A stretch of DNA of 46,934 bases, from NCBI GenBank assembly GCA_018697295.1, contig JABHTJ010000006.1, positions 69,133-116,066 of the forward strand. Direction: 5' to 3'. Position numbers and translations under genes: made by a program. Below the pieces are notes generated by a model. That model did no database searches, had not been told where the DNA came from, and saw nothing but the letters and a program-made list of their open reading frames with translations. Source of the DNA: an archaeon. Its GTDB lineage: Archaea > Nanobdellota > Nanobdellia > Pacearchaeales > GW2011-AR1. Of this stretch, positions 24,346 to 32,282 are shown piece after piece; positions within the stretch are counted from its first letter, which is position 1, and every line of letters begins with the position of its first letter.

Positions 24346-25032
24346 ATGAACATTTGGAAAAAGGTGATGGTTGGTTGGGCCCTAGCAGGTTGTTTATTTT
24401 GGCTAGTTTATATTTTAGCCGTGGAAATTGAGTTTACAGTTCTTTATTATTATTTTATTTTATTTGCAGTTGGTTTACCACTTTATTTTAATCGTGTCAA
24501 GATTTCTTCACGGCTCAGAGCATGGAAACTTGGAGGTTTTTGGAAGTTCATGATTTTAGGTTATGGGACAGTTTTATTTGAGGAAACTTTTGCCGCATTA
24601 TTTAATCATCTGAATGAAGGATTTGAAGTAGGAATTTTTGTTACAAGAATTGGACAGTTTTGGCTTTTGAATTTATTTGCGTTCACAGGATTTTATTTGG
24701 CCTTTTATTTTATGATTAAACGATACAAATTTAGCCATACCGAAATTTTCTTTTTGGCTGGACCTCTAGGAATCTTTTTAGAAAGAATTTTTACAAATCC
24801 TATGTTATTATTGACTCTTGGACCGATTATGATTTTTGTTTATGGGTTCATGATTTCTTTACCGATGCTTTCAATGGATGTTAATCGCGGAAAGGTTGTT
24901 AATCGTTGGTGGAAATACTTTATAGTTTATGTTGCAATTATCCTAGCTTCGATTATTCCGGGGGCGATTATGGGCTATCTTCGTGAGATAAATCCTCTTT
25001 GGTTTCCTCCAGCTGACATGGTTTCGTTTTGA
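24346..25032 (+). CDS. Multi-span membrane protein of unknown function
   Basis: 228 residues with six to seven hydrophobic spans, the first beginning at about residue 8. Between spans 2 and 3 there is a basic loop (NRVKISSRLRAWK). FEETFAALFNHLNEG in the third/fourth span region places two Glu and a His near the membrane, faintly like CPBP-type intramembrane proteases, but the expected Arg is missing and I would not assign that family. It ends with TGA. An ATTTATAAAG box lies 24 bases before the ATG. Codon use is richer in TTT and TTG than in its neighbours, partly because of hydrophobic content. Confidence 0.65.
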   Translation: MNIWKKVMVGWALAGCLFWLVYILAVEIEFTVLYYYFILFAVGLPLYFNRVKISSRLRAWKLGGFWKFMILGYGTVLFEETFAALFNHLNEGFEVGIFVTRIGQFWLLNLFAFTGFYLAFYFMIKRYKFSHTEIFFLAGPLGIFLERIFTNPMLLLTLGPIMIFVYGFMISLPMLSMDVNRGKVVNRWWKYFIVYVAIILASIIPGAIMGYLREINPLWFPPADMVSF

Positions 25033-25075
25033 AGCTGTCGGTTAATTTTATTAACTCTTTTTTCCTTGTTCAATC

Positions 25076-25834
25076 ATGGGATATTGGCCAATCGTTTTAA
25101 ATGTTTTAAGAAATAGCGACGTAGTTCTACTCTTAGTAGATGCACGAATGCCCGAGCTATCACAAAATTCTGAAATTGTTTCAAAAGTTGAATCAATGAA
25201 AGAAAAAAGGCTAATAGTCGTTTTCAACAAATGTGATTTAATTTCAAAAACAGAACTAAAAAAATTAGAAAAGGAATATCCAAATGCATATTTTGTTTCT
25301 TCAACAAAGAAAAAGAATGTGGAAAAACTAAAAAGACATTTAGTTAATTTAAGCGAAAATTTTGATAGGTTTAGTTTGAGGGTTGGACTTGTAGGATATC
25401 CAAATGTTGGAAAATCAAGTTTGATAAATCTTCTAGCACCAACTGCCAAAGCAAAAGTCTCTTCAGTCTCAGGTACAACGAAAAAAACCCAATGGGTCCG
25501 AGATAAAAAATTAAGAATAATGGATAGTCCAGGAATTATTCCTTTTGGAGATTCAAAAACCAAACTAGGAATGACGGCAAGTAAAGATCCCCATAAAATA
25601 AAAAATCCAGAAAACATCGCAATTAAAATAATTAATTATCTCCGAACAAAAGAAAGTAAAGCACTCCTAAACTTTTATTCAGTGGGTAATTTAAAATCCG
25701 AGGACGATTACGAAATCTTTGAAGCAATCGCAAGAAAAAAAGGTTATCTAATCAAAGGTGGAGAAGTTGACGAACACCGAACCGCAATTCAAATTATTGA
25801 CGATTGGCAGAAAGGAAAAATAAAATTAGGATAA
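25076..25834 (+). CDS. Second circularly permuted GTPase (YlqF/Nog2-like)
   Basis: 252 residues. Order of motifs is G4 NKCDL, then G1 GYPNVGKSS, then a G3-like DSPGII. The N terminus MGYWPIVLNVLRNSDVVLLLVDARMPE matches the start of permuted ribosome-biogenesis GTPases. The C terminus ends HRTAIQIIDDWQKGKIKL, very similar to the other copy at 22472-23407 (RTARIILKDWQLGKI). The G3 Thr-to-Ser difference and shorter length suggest a separate subfamily with a different rRNA target. A TTTTATTAAC box is about 25 bases before the ATG. Confidence 0.87.
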   Translation: MGYWPIVLNVLRNSDVVLLLVDARMPELSQNSEIVSKVESMKEKRLIVVFNKCDLISKTELKKLEKEYPNAYFVSSTKKKNVEKLKRHLVNLSENFDRFSLRVGLVGYPNVGKSSLINLLAPTAKAKVSSVSGTTKKTQWVRDKKLRIMDSPGIIPFGDSKTKLGMTASKDPHKIKNPENIAIKIINYLRTKESKALLNFYSVGNLKSEDDYEIFEAIARKKGYLIKGGEVDEHRTAIQIIDDWQKGKIKLG

Positions 25835-25892
25835 CCAAAGAGTAATAATTTTTTTGAAAAAACCTTATAAATATTCTTTGTAGGGTAGTATT

Positions 25893-26549
25893 ATGAAAAA
25901 AACATTAAGTCCATCAGATTATGCGGCTTGCGTAGATTTTATTCCTCCTAGGGGACTTTTAGGAGTGGAACATAGTGGCGTTTATCTTGTTGGGCAACAA
26001 GAAGATTATTTAACTGGATTAACAACCAGACTAAAACGTACAAGAAATATTTTAAGAATCTTAAGGCATCGAGAGGGAGCTTTTTTTACAACTCCAGAAA
26101 CTACTCAAAGTGTTCAAGAAGACATAGTTTATTATTCTAAACGGCATGATGGTCTAAAAAGATTAAAGAAAGACCATGACTGGAATCAGAGACTTGAAGG
26201 ATCTTATGGTCCAGATAATTCTGGGTTCGATACAACTTCTAGTAAACTTTATTTTAAGATTACTGGAGCATTCAGACAATTAGATCGATTTCTTCAATCA
26301 GGATTTCGTGCACAGTTAAAACCCGATCAACTTCCTGTAGATGAAGTCGATAGTTTTATGGTTCCCTATAGGTTTTTTCATGGATCTGAAAGTGATGCAG
26401 TTCGTAAAACACTCCTACAAGGAAATAATGCAGGAATTCTTACTGGAAATGAACGTATCATGGAAGCATATGCAGATGGAGTTCAGGAATTCGGACTAGA
26501 AGGATGTTTTATCGCAGATGCACTTCGAGCAGAAACATTCGATTGTTAA
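25893..26549 (+). CDS. Hypothetical soluble protein
   Basis: 218 residues, unrecognised. No signal peptide or membrane span. It is rich in Arg, Lys and Asp with several helical stretches (TRLKRTRNILRILRHREGAFF and SKRHDGLKRLKKDHDWNQRL). The C-terminal third (VPYRFFHGSESDAVRKTLLQGNNAGIL) could be an alpha-beta domain; the RFFHGS start is faintly like the first strand of an ADP-ribosyltransferase fold, but no complete catalytic triad can be shown. A CCTTATAAAT box sits about 26 bases before the ATG. The stop is directly next to the convergent purF stop. Confidence 0.6.
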   Translation: MKKTLSPSDYAACVDFIPPRGLLGVEHSGVYLVGQQEDYLTGLTTRLKRTRNILRILRHREGAFFTTPETTQSVQEDIVYYSKRHDGLKRLKKDHDWNQRLEGSYGPDNSGFDTTSSKLYFKITGAFRQLDRFLQSGFRAQLKPDQLPVDEVDSFMVPYRFFHGSESDAVRKTLLQGNNAGILTGNERIMEAYADGVQEFGLEGCFIADALRAETFDC

Positions 26550-28052
26550 TCACCTTAAACCATCTGCCAACTCTTGGCCTTTCTCTGTAGGATATTTTCC
26601 AGTAAGACAAGCAAAACAAAACGTGTCGCCATTTCCTCCAAGAGATTCCTTTAAACCTTCAAACGAAATAAATCCCATGCTGTCTGCATTAATTTTTTGA
26701 GCAACTTGCTTTTCAATTTCCTCTTTACTTCCATTAATATCTCCAGCAATAAGTTCTTTGTAACTTGGAAAATCAACTCCATAAAAGCAAGGAAATTTTA
26801 TCGGCAACTCAGTCACACGAAGATGAACTTCGCTAGCACCAGCATCACGAAGAAGTTTTATCACTCTTTGACAAGTTTCTCCTCGAATAATCGAATCATC
26901 AACCAAAATCACTTTCTTATCACGAACACTTTCTGGAATAATGCTATACTTTGCATTCATAATTGTCTTTCTCATTTCAGTAGAATTAATGAATCCTCTT
27001 CCAACATCATTTTTTATTAAAGAAAACGAAAATGCAACATTTGTTTCATATGAATATGCAACTGCGGCCGGAATAGACGTGCTAGGAACAGGAACAACCA
27101 TCCAATCTTCCTCGCCAAACCTTCCCTTGAGGCGTTCTTCTCTTCCCAAAATCTTCCCTAAATTTTTCCTAACGTCATTAACGAGAATAGAATCATTTAT
27201 CGAACAAGTATCTGAAAAATAAACATATTCAAAATGACAATGGGCACACCGCGAATCAATCTTAAGACTTTTACAAATCATTTCACCATTTTTTATAATA
27301 ACAACTTCTCCCGGAGCAACATCTCGAAAGTTAGTAATTCCGACCTTGTTAAGTGCCTTAGATTCTGAAGCAACTGCAAAAAACTTTTCATTTTCTCCAA
27401 TAACGAGTGGACGAAGCCCTAGAGGATCTCTAAAAACGACCAAATCTCCACTTGCATTAAGAAAAACACAATTAAAACTTCCGTCAAGTTTTGCAATAAC
27501 TTCTTCAAAACTCTTAAACAAACCTTCTGGTGTGTGCGTCAAATGTTTCTTAAGCGAGAGCGAAATTAAATGCATAATAACTTCCGTATCAACATCTGTA
27601 TCGAGAATATAACCTTCTTCAAGCAACTCTTTTTTTAACTCATCATAATTCGCAATATGTCCATTAAATGCGATCGCAAACCGCTTCCAAGGCCTACCAT
27701 GGCGTCTCAAGAACGGTTGCGCCTCTTCTAAAATCGTAAACGCATCATCATCGACATTTGAAGTTGCATAACGCACATGTCCAATCCCAATCTCGCCATT
27801 AAACTCTTTCATTTTTTGAGCAGTATAATTTTTATCCCAATTCTTGAATAAATGTGCAACTTTTCCAGCTTCCTTTAATGTCTTCAACAGTTTTTTATTA
27901 TGTTTTGAAAATGTCGCAATTCCAGAACTAGTTTGACCACGATGCTGAAGTTCACCCAAAAGATTATTCAATATCTCAGCAACATTAAATGTTTCAGCAA
28001 AATCTTCTTTGAGAACACAAGCCACGACGCCACACTCTTCTCCAACTCCCAT
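26550..28052 (-). CDS. purF: Amidophosphoribosyltransferase PurF
   Basis: About 500 residues from the ATG at 28052. That start is chosen because it gives the short propeptide MGVGEE before the catalytic Cys (CGVVAC), and because TTTATATACT on the minus strand lies about 26 bases upstream; a longer frame from 28133 would add 27 unlikely residues. PurF makes phosphoribosylamine from PRPP and glutamine, the first purine step. LGELQHRGQTSSGIA and the PRPP loop VILVDDSIIRGET are present. Cys residues in CAHCHFEYVYF, PCFYGVDFP and CFACLTGKYP match the 4Fe-4S ligands of Bacillus-type PurF. No other purine gene is nearby. The stop is TGA. Confidence 0.95.
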   Translation of the reverse strand: MGVGEECGVVACVLKEDFAETFNVAEILNNLLGELQHRGQTSSGIATFSKHNKKLLKTLKEAGKVAHLFKNWDKNYTAQKMKEFNGEIGIGHVRYATSNVDDDAFTILEEAQPFLRRHGRPWKRFAIAFNGHIANYDELKKELLEEGYILDTDVDTEVIMHLISLSLKKHLTHTPEGLFKSFEEVIAKLDGSFNCVFLNASGDLVVFRDPLGLRPLVIGENEKFFAVASESKALNKVGITNFRDVAPGEVVIIKNGEMICKSLKIDSRCAHCHFEYVYFSDTCSINDSILVNDVRKNLGKILGREERLKGRFGEEDWMVVPVPSTSIPAAVAYSYETNVAFSFSLIKNDVGRGFINSTEMRKTIMNAKYSIIPESVRDKKVILVDDSIIRGETCQRVIKLLRDAGASEVHLRVTELPIKFPCFYGVDFPSYKELIAGDINGSKEEIEKQVAQKINADSMGFISFEGLKESLGGNGDTFCFACLTGKYPTEKGQELADGLR

Positions 28053-28073
28053 CGATACAAATAGACGAGTTTC

Positions 28074-28083
28074 AGTATATAAA
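28074..28083 (-). promoter_or_regulatory. TATA box of purF
   Basis: On the minus strand TTTATATACT is centred about 26 bases before the purF ATG at 28052, supporting that start and a leaderless mRNA. Confidence 0.5.
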
Positions 28084-28118
28084 TTCTGTCGTGGTAGAAT
28101 GAAATTCTCAACCAAAAC

Positions 28119-28127
28119 CTTATAAAT
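28119..28127 (+). promoter_or_regulatory. TATA box of tRNA-Tyr
   Basis: CTTATAAAT is centred 27 bases before the first base of tRNA-Tyr. The purF and tRNA promoters point away from each other and their boxes are about 45 bases apart. Confidence 0.55.
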
Positions 28128-28150
28128 TCTCAAACATCTTCTATTTTATT

Positions 28151-28221
28151 CCCCCCATAGCTCATTGGTAGAGCAGGCGGTTGTAGCCCGCTGTGGCCCG
28201 GTTCGATTCCTGGTGGGGGGA
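28151..28221 (+). tRNA. tRNA-Tyr (anticodon GUA)
   Basis: 71 bases fold into a cloverleaf: CCCCCCA acceptor with TGGGGGG and discriminator A, a D arm GCTC-ATTGGTA-GAGC, anticodon stem GGCGG/CCGCT around TTGTAGC, and a T arm with TTCGATT. The T stem has one C-T mismatch at its third pair. The C1-G72 pair is the archaeal/eukaryotic identity element for tyrosyl-tRNA synthetase and separates it from bacterial tRNA-Tyr. There is no intron and no encoded CCA. Confidence 0.94.
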
Positions 28222-28375
28222 TGAAATAAAGGCCAGAGTAGTGCCCAAAACACTTCTAGAGGTCAAGAGAAGCTCTCAGTTAACACTTTCCAAGGTGGCA
28301 CTGTATCAATGCTCAGCGACGTTCAAGCGGTGGAAGGGAATTAATCTTTGCCAACTCCAACCAAACCCAAAAACC
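28222..28375 (+). ncRNA. GC-rich non-coding patch after tRNA-Tyr, possible structured RNA
   Basis: About 150 bases between tRNA-Tyr and the next TATA box are visibly richer in G+C than the surroundings and hold no convincing gene; the only open frame overlaps the tRNA. GTAGTGCC near 28236 pairs with GGCACTGT near 28295 (eight pairs, two of them G-T), and inside it CTTCT can pair with AGAAG. This suggests an RNA structure, either part of a longer tRNA precursor or a separate small RNA. I cannot match it to a known class; I looked for box C/D sequences and saw none convincing. Confidence 0.3.
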
Positions 28376-28405
28376 CTTTAAACCCACTACCCAATTCTAA
28401 TTCTC

Positions 28406-28570
28406 ATGGATAGAATATTTCGGACTTTACAATTCATCGTAGTAATACTAACAGCATCAATCTTTTTCCTCGTAGGAACTCTAATAGGAGGAACATTTAG
28501 AACAACGCGCAAATTATATCATTCAACACTAAAAGACGGCCAACGCCCATTCCTTAATTCAAACGAATAA
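28406..28570 (+). CDS. 54-residue single-span membrane protein
   Basis: ATG at 28406 follows CTTTAAACC by about 26 bases, the usual leaderless spacing here. The product is a short basic-aromatic start (MDRIFRTLQ), one membrane span (about 10-32, FIVVILTASIFFLVG) and a basic tail (FRTTRKLYHSTLKDG). It is not homologous to anything I recognise. Size, codon use and promoter support a real gene. Confidence 0.6.
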   Translation: MDRIFRTLQFIVVILTASIFFLVGTLIGGTFRTTRKLYHSTLKDGQRPFLNSNE

Positions 28571-28612
28571 CATATCAAAATAATTAAATACTTCTTCAAC
28601 TTCTAACTCTCA

Positions 28613-29008
28613 ATGGAAAAACAAAGAGCAATTCTAATAGCCGCAATAATAATTCTTCTCACAATTATATTCTTCACTAATTCCCAAGAACCAAAAATAA
28701 CAGCATGCACGTCAGACGCAAAAATATGTCCTGATGGTTCTGCTGTTGGCAGGACTGGCCCAGATTGCGAGTTTGCAGAATGTCCAAAGACAAACGAAAC
28801 ATATTGCGAACCAGAACAAAGAAACATCGACGCTTGCATAGAAATTTATCAACCAGTCTGCGGCTGGAATAATCCCGAAAACATCCAGTGCATCACCTAT
28901 CCATGCGCATCAACATATTCAAACTATTGTTTCGCCTGCCAAAATCCAGACGTAGAGTATTATACTCTGGGTGAATGTCCGTCAACAAATTTTATTCCAG
29001 ACCAATAA
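28613..29008 (+). CDS. Exported Cys-rich protein with Kazal-like domain
   Basis: 131 residues. An N-terminal signal/anchor (6-22) leads to an outer, Cys-rich part. The first module, CTSDAKICPDGSAVGRTGPD followed by CEFAECP, has four Cys and is a short domain I recall from other DPANN and CPR exported proteins. The second module (about 58-125) has eight Cys, including IEIYQPVCGWNN and ECP, resembling Kazal-type protease inhibitors (the PVCG signature). It may protect the cell surface from proteases or be structural. It shares the exported-protein theme with its neighbours. An ATTAAATACT box is about 26 bases upstream. Confidence 0.7.
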   Translation: MEKQRAILIAAIIILLTIIFFTNSQEPKITACTSDAKICPDGSAVGRTGPDCEFAECPKTNETYCEPEQRNIDACIEIYQPVCGWNNPENIQCITYPCASTYSNYCFACQNPDVEYYTLGECPSTNFIPDQ

Positions 29009-29103
29009 CTCGAATCAAGATTCTACTCTCCCTGAATACCAAACAAAAATTTACAAAATCATCTAACAAGAAGCATTAAATATTCATTATTCCTAAAAAT
29101 TGC

Positions 29104-30432
29104 ATGAGTCAACTAAAAGGGTGGAATTTTACATTAAACATGGTTTTCATTTCATTTTTGATTATGGGATTATTAGTCGGAACAACTTATTTTTTAACAA
29201 GGCATGAAGTTAAAGAAATTAATCAAAACGAAACATCTAATGAAACTTTAAATGAATCTGAAAGGGTCTTTGACATTTTAGATTTAGAAGTTACTCTTGG
29301 AAATGAAGAAATAGTTTTTGATTGGACAAATGACAGATGTATTGATCACGATGCCCCCGATACGACAGCAAGAGCGTTTAGAAATTTTAAAAATGAAATA
29401 GTTTTGGTTTCTGGAAATTCTCCTGATGGCCATTTCATGGTCGGAAATGATTTTGATTCGCTAGAACGAAACTGCGATCCAGTAATTTATTCTGGCGACG
29501 AAGTTGATGCAGAAAGTTTTGATAATCGCGAATGGATAACAAGCACCTACACATTTGATGGGAAAACTATCTACGCACTAGTTCACAACGAATATCACGA
29601 TCCTATTGCGATAAACTGTTTACCTCGAGATACAAGCTCACGAAATCAATGTTGGTATAATTCCATTTCCTCTGCAGAATCAACTGACGGTGGATATAAC
29701 TTTTTACAAGAAGAAACACCAAATCATGTAATTGCTTTCCCACCATTTGAATGGGATCCTTATTTTGGAGTAGATTTTGATGATTCCAGGTTTAATGAAA
29801 CAACGAGCCGGGCAAGACCCTATGGATATTTTTCTCCCGCAAATATTTTCAAGGGCCCAGAAGATTATTACTATTCATTTATACGAGCAATTCCAGATCC
29901 AAGAGGGCCTCCATCACAGGGAATGTGTTTAATGAGAACTAAGAATCTTGGAGAAAGTGATTCATGGAGGTTTTGGGATGAAACTTCTTTCCAAGGAAAA
30001 TTTTTGAATCCTTATACGAATGAAGAAGTCCCAATTTGTCCATTTATTGATGGTGTGGGAACCAATCTACGAAGTGTAAACTACAATTCCTATCTTGGAA
30101 AATATATCGGAATAACTTCAGGTAGAATGTCTAACGCGGACGATAAATCTGTGTGCGGAACTTGGCTACTCGTCTCAGATGATTTATTTGAATGGTCAAA
30201 ACCATTACTTCTCAAAGAATCGGCATTCAAATATTCTCCTTGCGATGACGAATCAATCTCTATGGATGTATATCCCACCATCATAGACCATACAAGCCAA
30301 TCAAGAAGTTTTGATGTATCTGGACAAGATATAAATCTTTATTTCGTTCGACAAAATCGCTGGACAAATAATTCATTAGATCATATGGATCGAGATTTAG
30401 TTCGAATACCAATACACCTAAAGAAAATATAA
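29104..30432 (+). CDS. Membrane-anchored sialidase/GH43-fold-like surface protein
   Basis: 442 residues. One N-terminal span (about 12-31) anchors a large outer domain after an Asn-rich linker (NQNETSNETLNESE) with potential glycosylation sites. The domain has several Asp/Trp-rich strands such as SSAESTDGGYNFLQ (an Asp-box-like element), YGYFSPANIFKGPEDYYYSF and KSVCGTWLLVSDDLFEWSKP, which suit a beta-propeller of the sialidase or GH43 type. Many acidic and aromatic residues could line a sugar site, but no catalytic set can be assigned with confidence. It may bind or trim surface glycans. Confidence 0.6.
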   Translation: MSQLKGWNFTLNMVFISFLIMGLLVGTTYFLTRHEVKEINQNETSNETLNESERVFDILDLEVTLGNEEIVFDWTNDRCIDHDAPDTTARAFRNFKNEIVLVSGNSPDGHFMVGNDFDSLERNCDPVIYSGDEVDAESFDNREWITSTYTFDGKTIYALVHNEYHDPIAINCLPRDTSSRNQCWYNSISSAESTDGGYNFLQEETPNHVIAFPPFEWDPYFGVDFDDSRFNETTSRARPYGYFSPANIFKGPEDYYYSFIRAIPDPRGPPSQGMCLMRTKNLGESDSWRFWDETSFQGKFLNPYTNEEVPICPFIDGVGTNLRSVNYNSYLGKYIGITSGRMSNADDKSVCGTWLLVSDDLFEWSKPLLLKESAFKYSPCDDESISMDVYPTIIDHTSQSRSFDVSGQDINLYFVRQNRWTNNSLDHMDRDLVRIPIHLKKI

Positions 30433-30433
30433 T

Positions 30434-31213
30434 CTATTTTTGAGTAAACTTAATTATTTTCTTCAAATTCTTTTTCGCAGCTTTTCTACCCAGTTCAATT
30501 ATCTCTTCAGCATGTTTAATATCAAACGAGTCAATGCCCCTCGTCCTTATTTGTATGAACAAATGGTTCGGATCTTTTCGATAACTAATAAGTTTATTAC
30601 TAATAATTGCAACGGACTCACTAATAATGTCGAAAACATCTGCATTCTTTTTGTAAATAAATTTATCCGGCATCGCATTTACTGCAATAACTTTATTCGC
30701 CCGCTTAGTTGCATAGTTTTGGGGCAATGGGTCAATGACACCCCCATCAACAAGAATCATTTTATTCATTCTAACTGGATTAAAGATTCCAGGAATTGAT
30801 ATACTCGCAATAATGCTCTTCAGAAGATTTCCCTTATCTAAAAAAATTTCCTTTCCAGTTTTCAAATCGGTCGCTACAGCAACAAACTCTACGCTAAGGT
30901 CTTGAATTCGCTTCGAGCCAACAAACTCTTTAAGAATTTTCTCGATTTCATGAGATTCTGTCTGGCCTTTTTTAATTTTATTAGATAATAATAATGTCAA
31001 AATTTTATTTCGAGAAATTTTCAAAATCTTTTTCTTAAATTCCTTTAATTTTCCCGCACTATAAATTCCGCCAATAAGTGCACCCATACTCGTACCGACG
31101 ATAAAATCAACAGGGATATGATTTTCTTCTAATACTTCTAAAAAACCAATATGTGCAAGACCACGAACACTCCCACCAGAAAGTGCTAATCCTAGTTTCC
31201 TCTTTTTCACCAT
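30434..31213 (-). CDS. Patatin-like phospholipase (RssA/YlbK type)
   Basis: 259 residues, cytoplasmic. The oxyanion motif SGGSVRGLAHIG (12-23), the serine elbow GTSMG (40-44) and the catalytic Asp in VDGG (about 153) form the Ser-Asp dyad of patatins. The C-terminal helix is Lys-rich. It should hydrolyse acyl groups of membrane lipids; how that fits ether-lipid archaea is unclear, since host-derived or symbiont ester lipids could be substrates (inference). The TATA-like TTTTAAAGAT on the minus strand lies about 22 bases before the ATG. It ends one base from the convergent 29104 gene stop. Confidence 0.9.
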   Translation of the reverse strand: MVKKRKLGLALSGGSVRGLAHIGFLEVLEENHIPVDFIVGTSMGALIGGIYSAGKLKEFKKKILKISRNKILTLLLSNKIKKGQTESHEIEKILKEFVGSKRIQDLSVEFVAVATDLKTGKEIFLDKGNLLKSIIASISIPGIFNPVRMNKMILVDGGVIDPLPQNYATKRANKVIAVNAMPDKFIYKKNADVFDIISESVAIISNKLISYRKDPNHLFIQIRTRGIDSFDIKHAEEIIELGRKAAKKNLKKIIKFTQK

Positions 31214-31258
31214 AGCCTGATTAAATCTTTAAAAGTTATAAATGTATCCAAGAATTAA

Positions 31259-31555
31259 TTAATCTTTCAAATAAATAACTCTAAAATCGCCATCACAATG
31301 CAATTCTTCAGTCTCATCTACTGGCTTCATTTCCATTGCAGGATCAACACAAAGTGCCTGTCCACTAGAAGGAGTACTACAACCAAAACAACCAAATTCT
31401 CCCGTCAACTCAGATTGCATCAAACCAATTCCATCATCTTTCCAATCATATTCTCCAAAAGTCTGAGTTGATTTTAATATAAAAAAAGCATTAACACTTA
31501 ATCCGACTAAAACAAGAATGAGAATTCCAATCAAAATTTTTAATGAAGTTTTCAT
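31259..31555 (-). CDS. Small exported Cys-containing protein
   Basis: 98 residues from the ATG at 31555 (MKTSLKILIGILIL). The frame stays open back to 31606, but that would overlap the upstream gene by 50 bases. The N-terminal span (5-26) is a signal or anchor. The outer part has five Cys, including CFGC (in GEFGCFGCSTPSSGQALC), which could bind metal or form disulfides. The start is one base after the stop of the previous gene, so it is the last gene of a three-gene operon with the PH-domain protein and the ITGNVIG protein. Confidence 0.65.
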   Translation of the reverse strand: MKTSLKILIGILILVLVGLSVNAFFILKSTQTFGEYDWKDDGIGLMQSELTGEFGCFGCSTPSSGQALCVDPAMEMKPVDETEELHCDGDFRVIYLKD

Positions 31556-31556
31556 A

Positions 31557-32282
31557 TTACAAACTTGAGGCTCCAAAAATCCCGCCAATTTCAATATCAC
31601 CAACAATTCCTTCGAACGTCAATTTCGGTTTTTGAACACCGATGGCATTTGAAACAAAACCATTTCCCACATCTCCAAGAAAGTTTTTAATCACAATCGA
31701 TTCGTTTTTCGCTTCAAATTGTATCTTCTTTCCATCAAGTTCAATAACCCCATTATTCGTCGTTTCAAATTTCTTTATAGTAACTCCTTCGGCAAAAAAC
31801 GATCTATATGTAAGTGGTTCTTCTAAAGAAACACTAAATGCTCTATCGACGAGAGAAACAGGCAAACCATTAACTGTAAGTTTGTCTGCTTTTCCACTAA
31901 GCCGCACTACTTGCTCACCATTAAAAGATAATCGTCCCTTAAAATTTTTGATTGAGATTTTAGTATTTTCTTCTTCAGATAAATTAATAACATTGTCTCC
32001 AAAAAAGATCTGACCAGAATTATCCTCTACTTCGATTTTTATCTCTTCAATTTCCTGATTAACCTCGATAGTGCTATCAAGCCAATCTAATTGGGCATAC
32101 AAGTCAAATGAAGTTTCTGGATCAATCGTTGTTCCAATCACATTTCCAGTTATTGGATTATCCTCAAAAGAAAATAAAATTAGCGCAAATAAAATTAATA
32201 TGAAAAAGCCAGTAACAAGTAAACTTTTTCGTCTTTTATGGTGGTGCGTATCTGCAAAATTTCCTCGTAGTTTTGTGGCCAT
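31557..32282 (-). CDS. Membrane-anchored beta-rich protein with ITGNVIG motif
   Basis: 241 residues. A His-containing basic start (HHHKRRKS), one membrane span (about 20-38), then ITGNVIG (44-50) six residues after it, and a beta-rich outer domain with alternating hydrophobic residues (IEIDGKKIQFEAK-like strands). I do not recognise the fold. Its ATG overlaps the stop of the PH-domain gene (TAATG), so the two are translationally coupled. The function could be surface scaffolding. Confidence 0.65.
   Translation of the reverse strand: MATKLRGNFADTHHHKRRKSLLVTGFFILILFALILFSFEDNPITGNVIGTTIDPETSFDLYAQLDWLDSTIEVNQEIEEIKIEVEDNSGQIFFGDNVINLSEEENTKISIKNFKGRLSFNGEQVVRLSGKADKLTVNGLPVSLVDRAFSVSLEEPLTYRSFFAEGVTIKKFETTNNGVIELDGKKIQFEAKNESIVIKNFLGDVGNGFVSNAIGVQKPKLTFEGIVGDIEIGGIFGASSL

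Noticed and set aside
24346-25032. CPBP/Rce1-type intramembrane protease
   Set aside because: EE and a nearby His are present, but the Arg of motif 1 and the later His motif are not recognisable.
25893-26549. ADP-ribosyltransferase
   Set aside because: Only a faint RFFHGS strand is seen; no Ser-x-Ser or catalytic Glu arrangement could be aligned.
28193-28381. Frame of 62 codons starting inside tRNA-Tyr
   Set aside because: A start inside a tRNA, no promoter, and GC-rich context fit an RNA rather than a protein gene.
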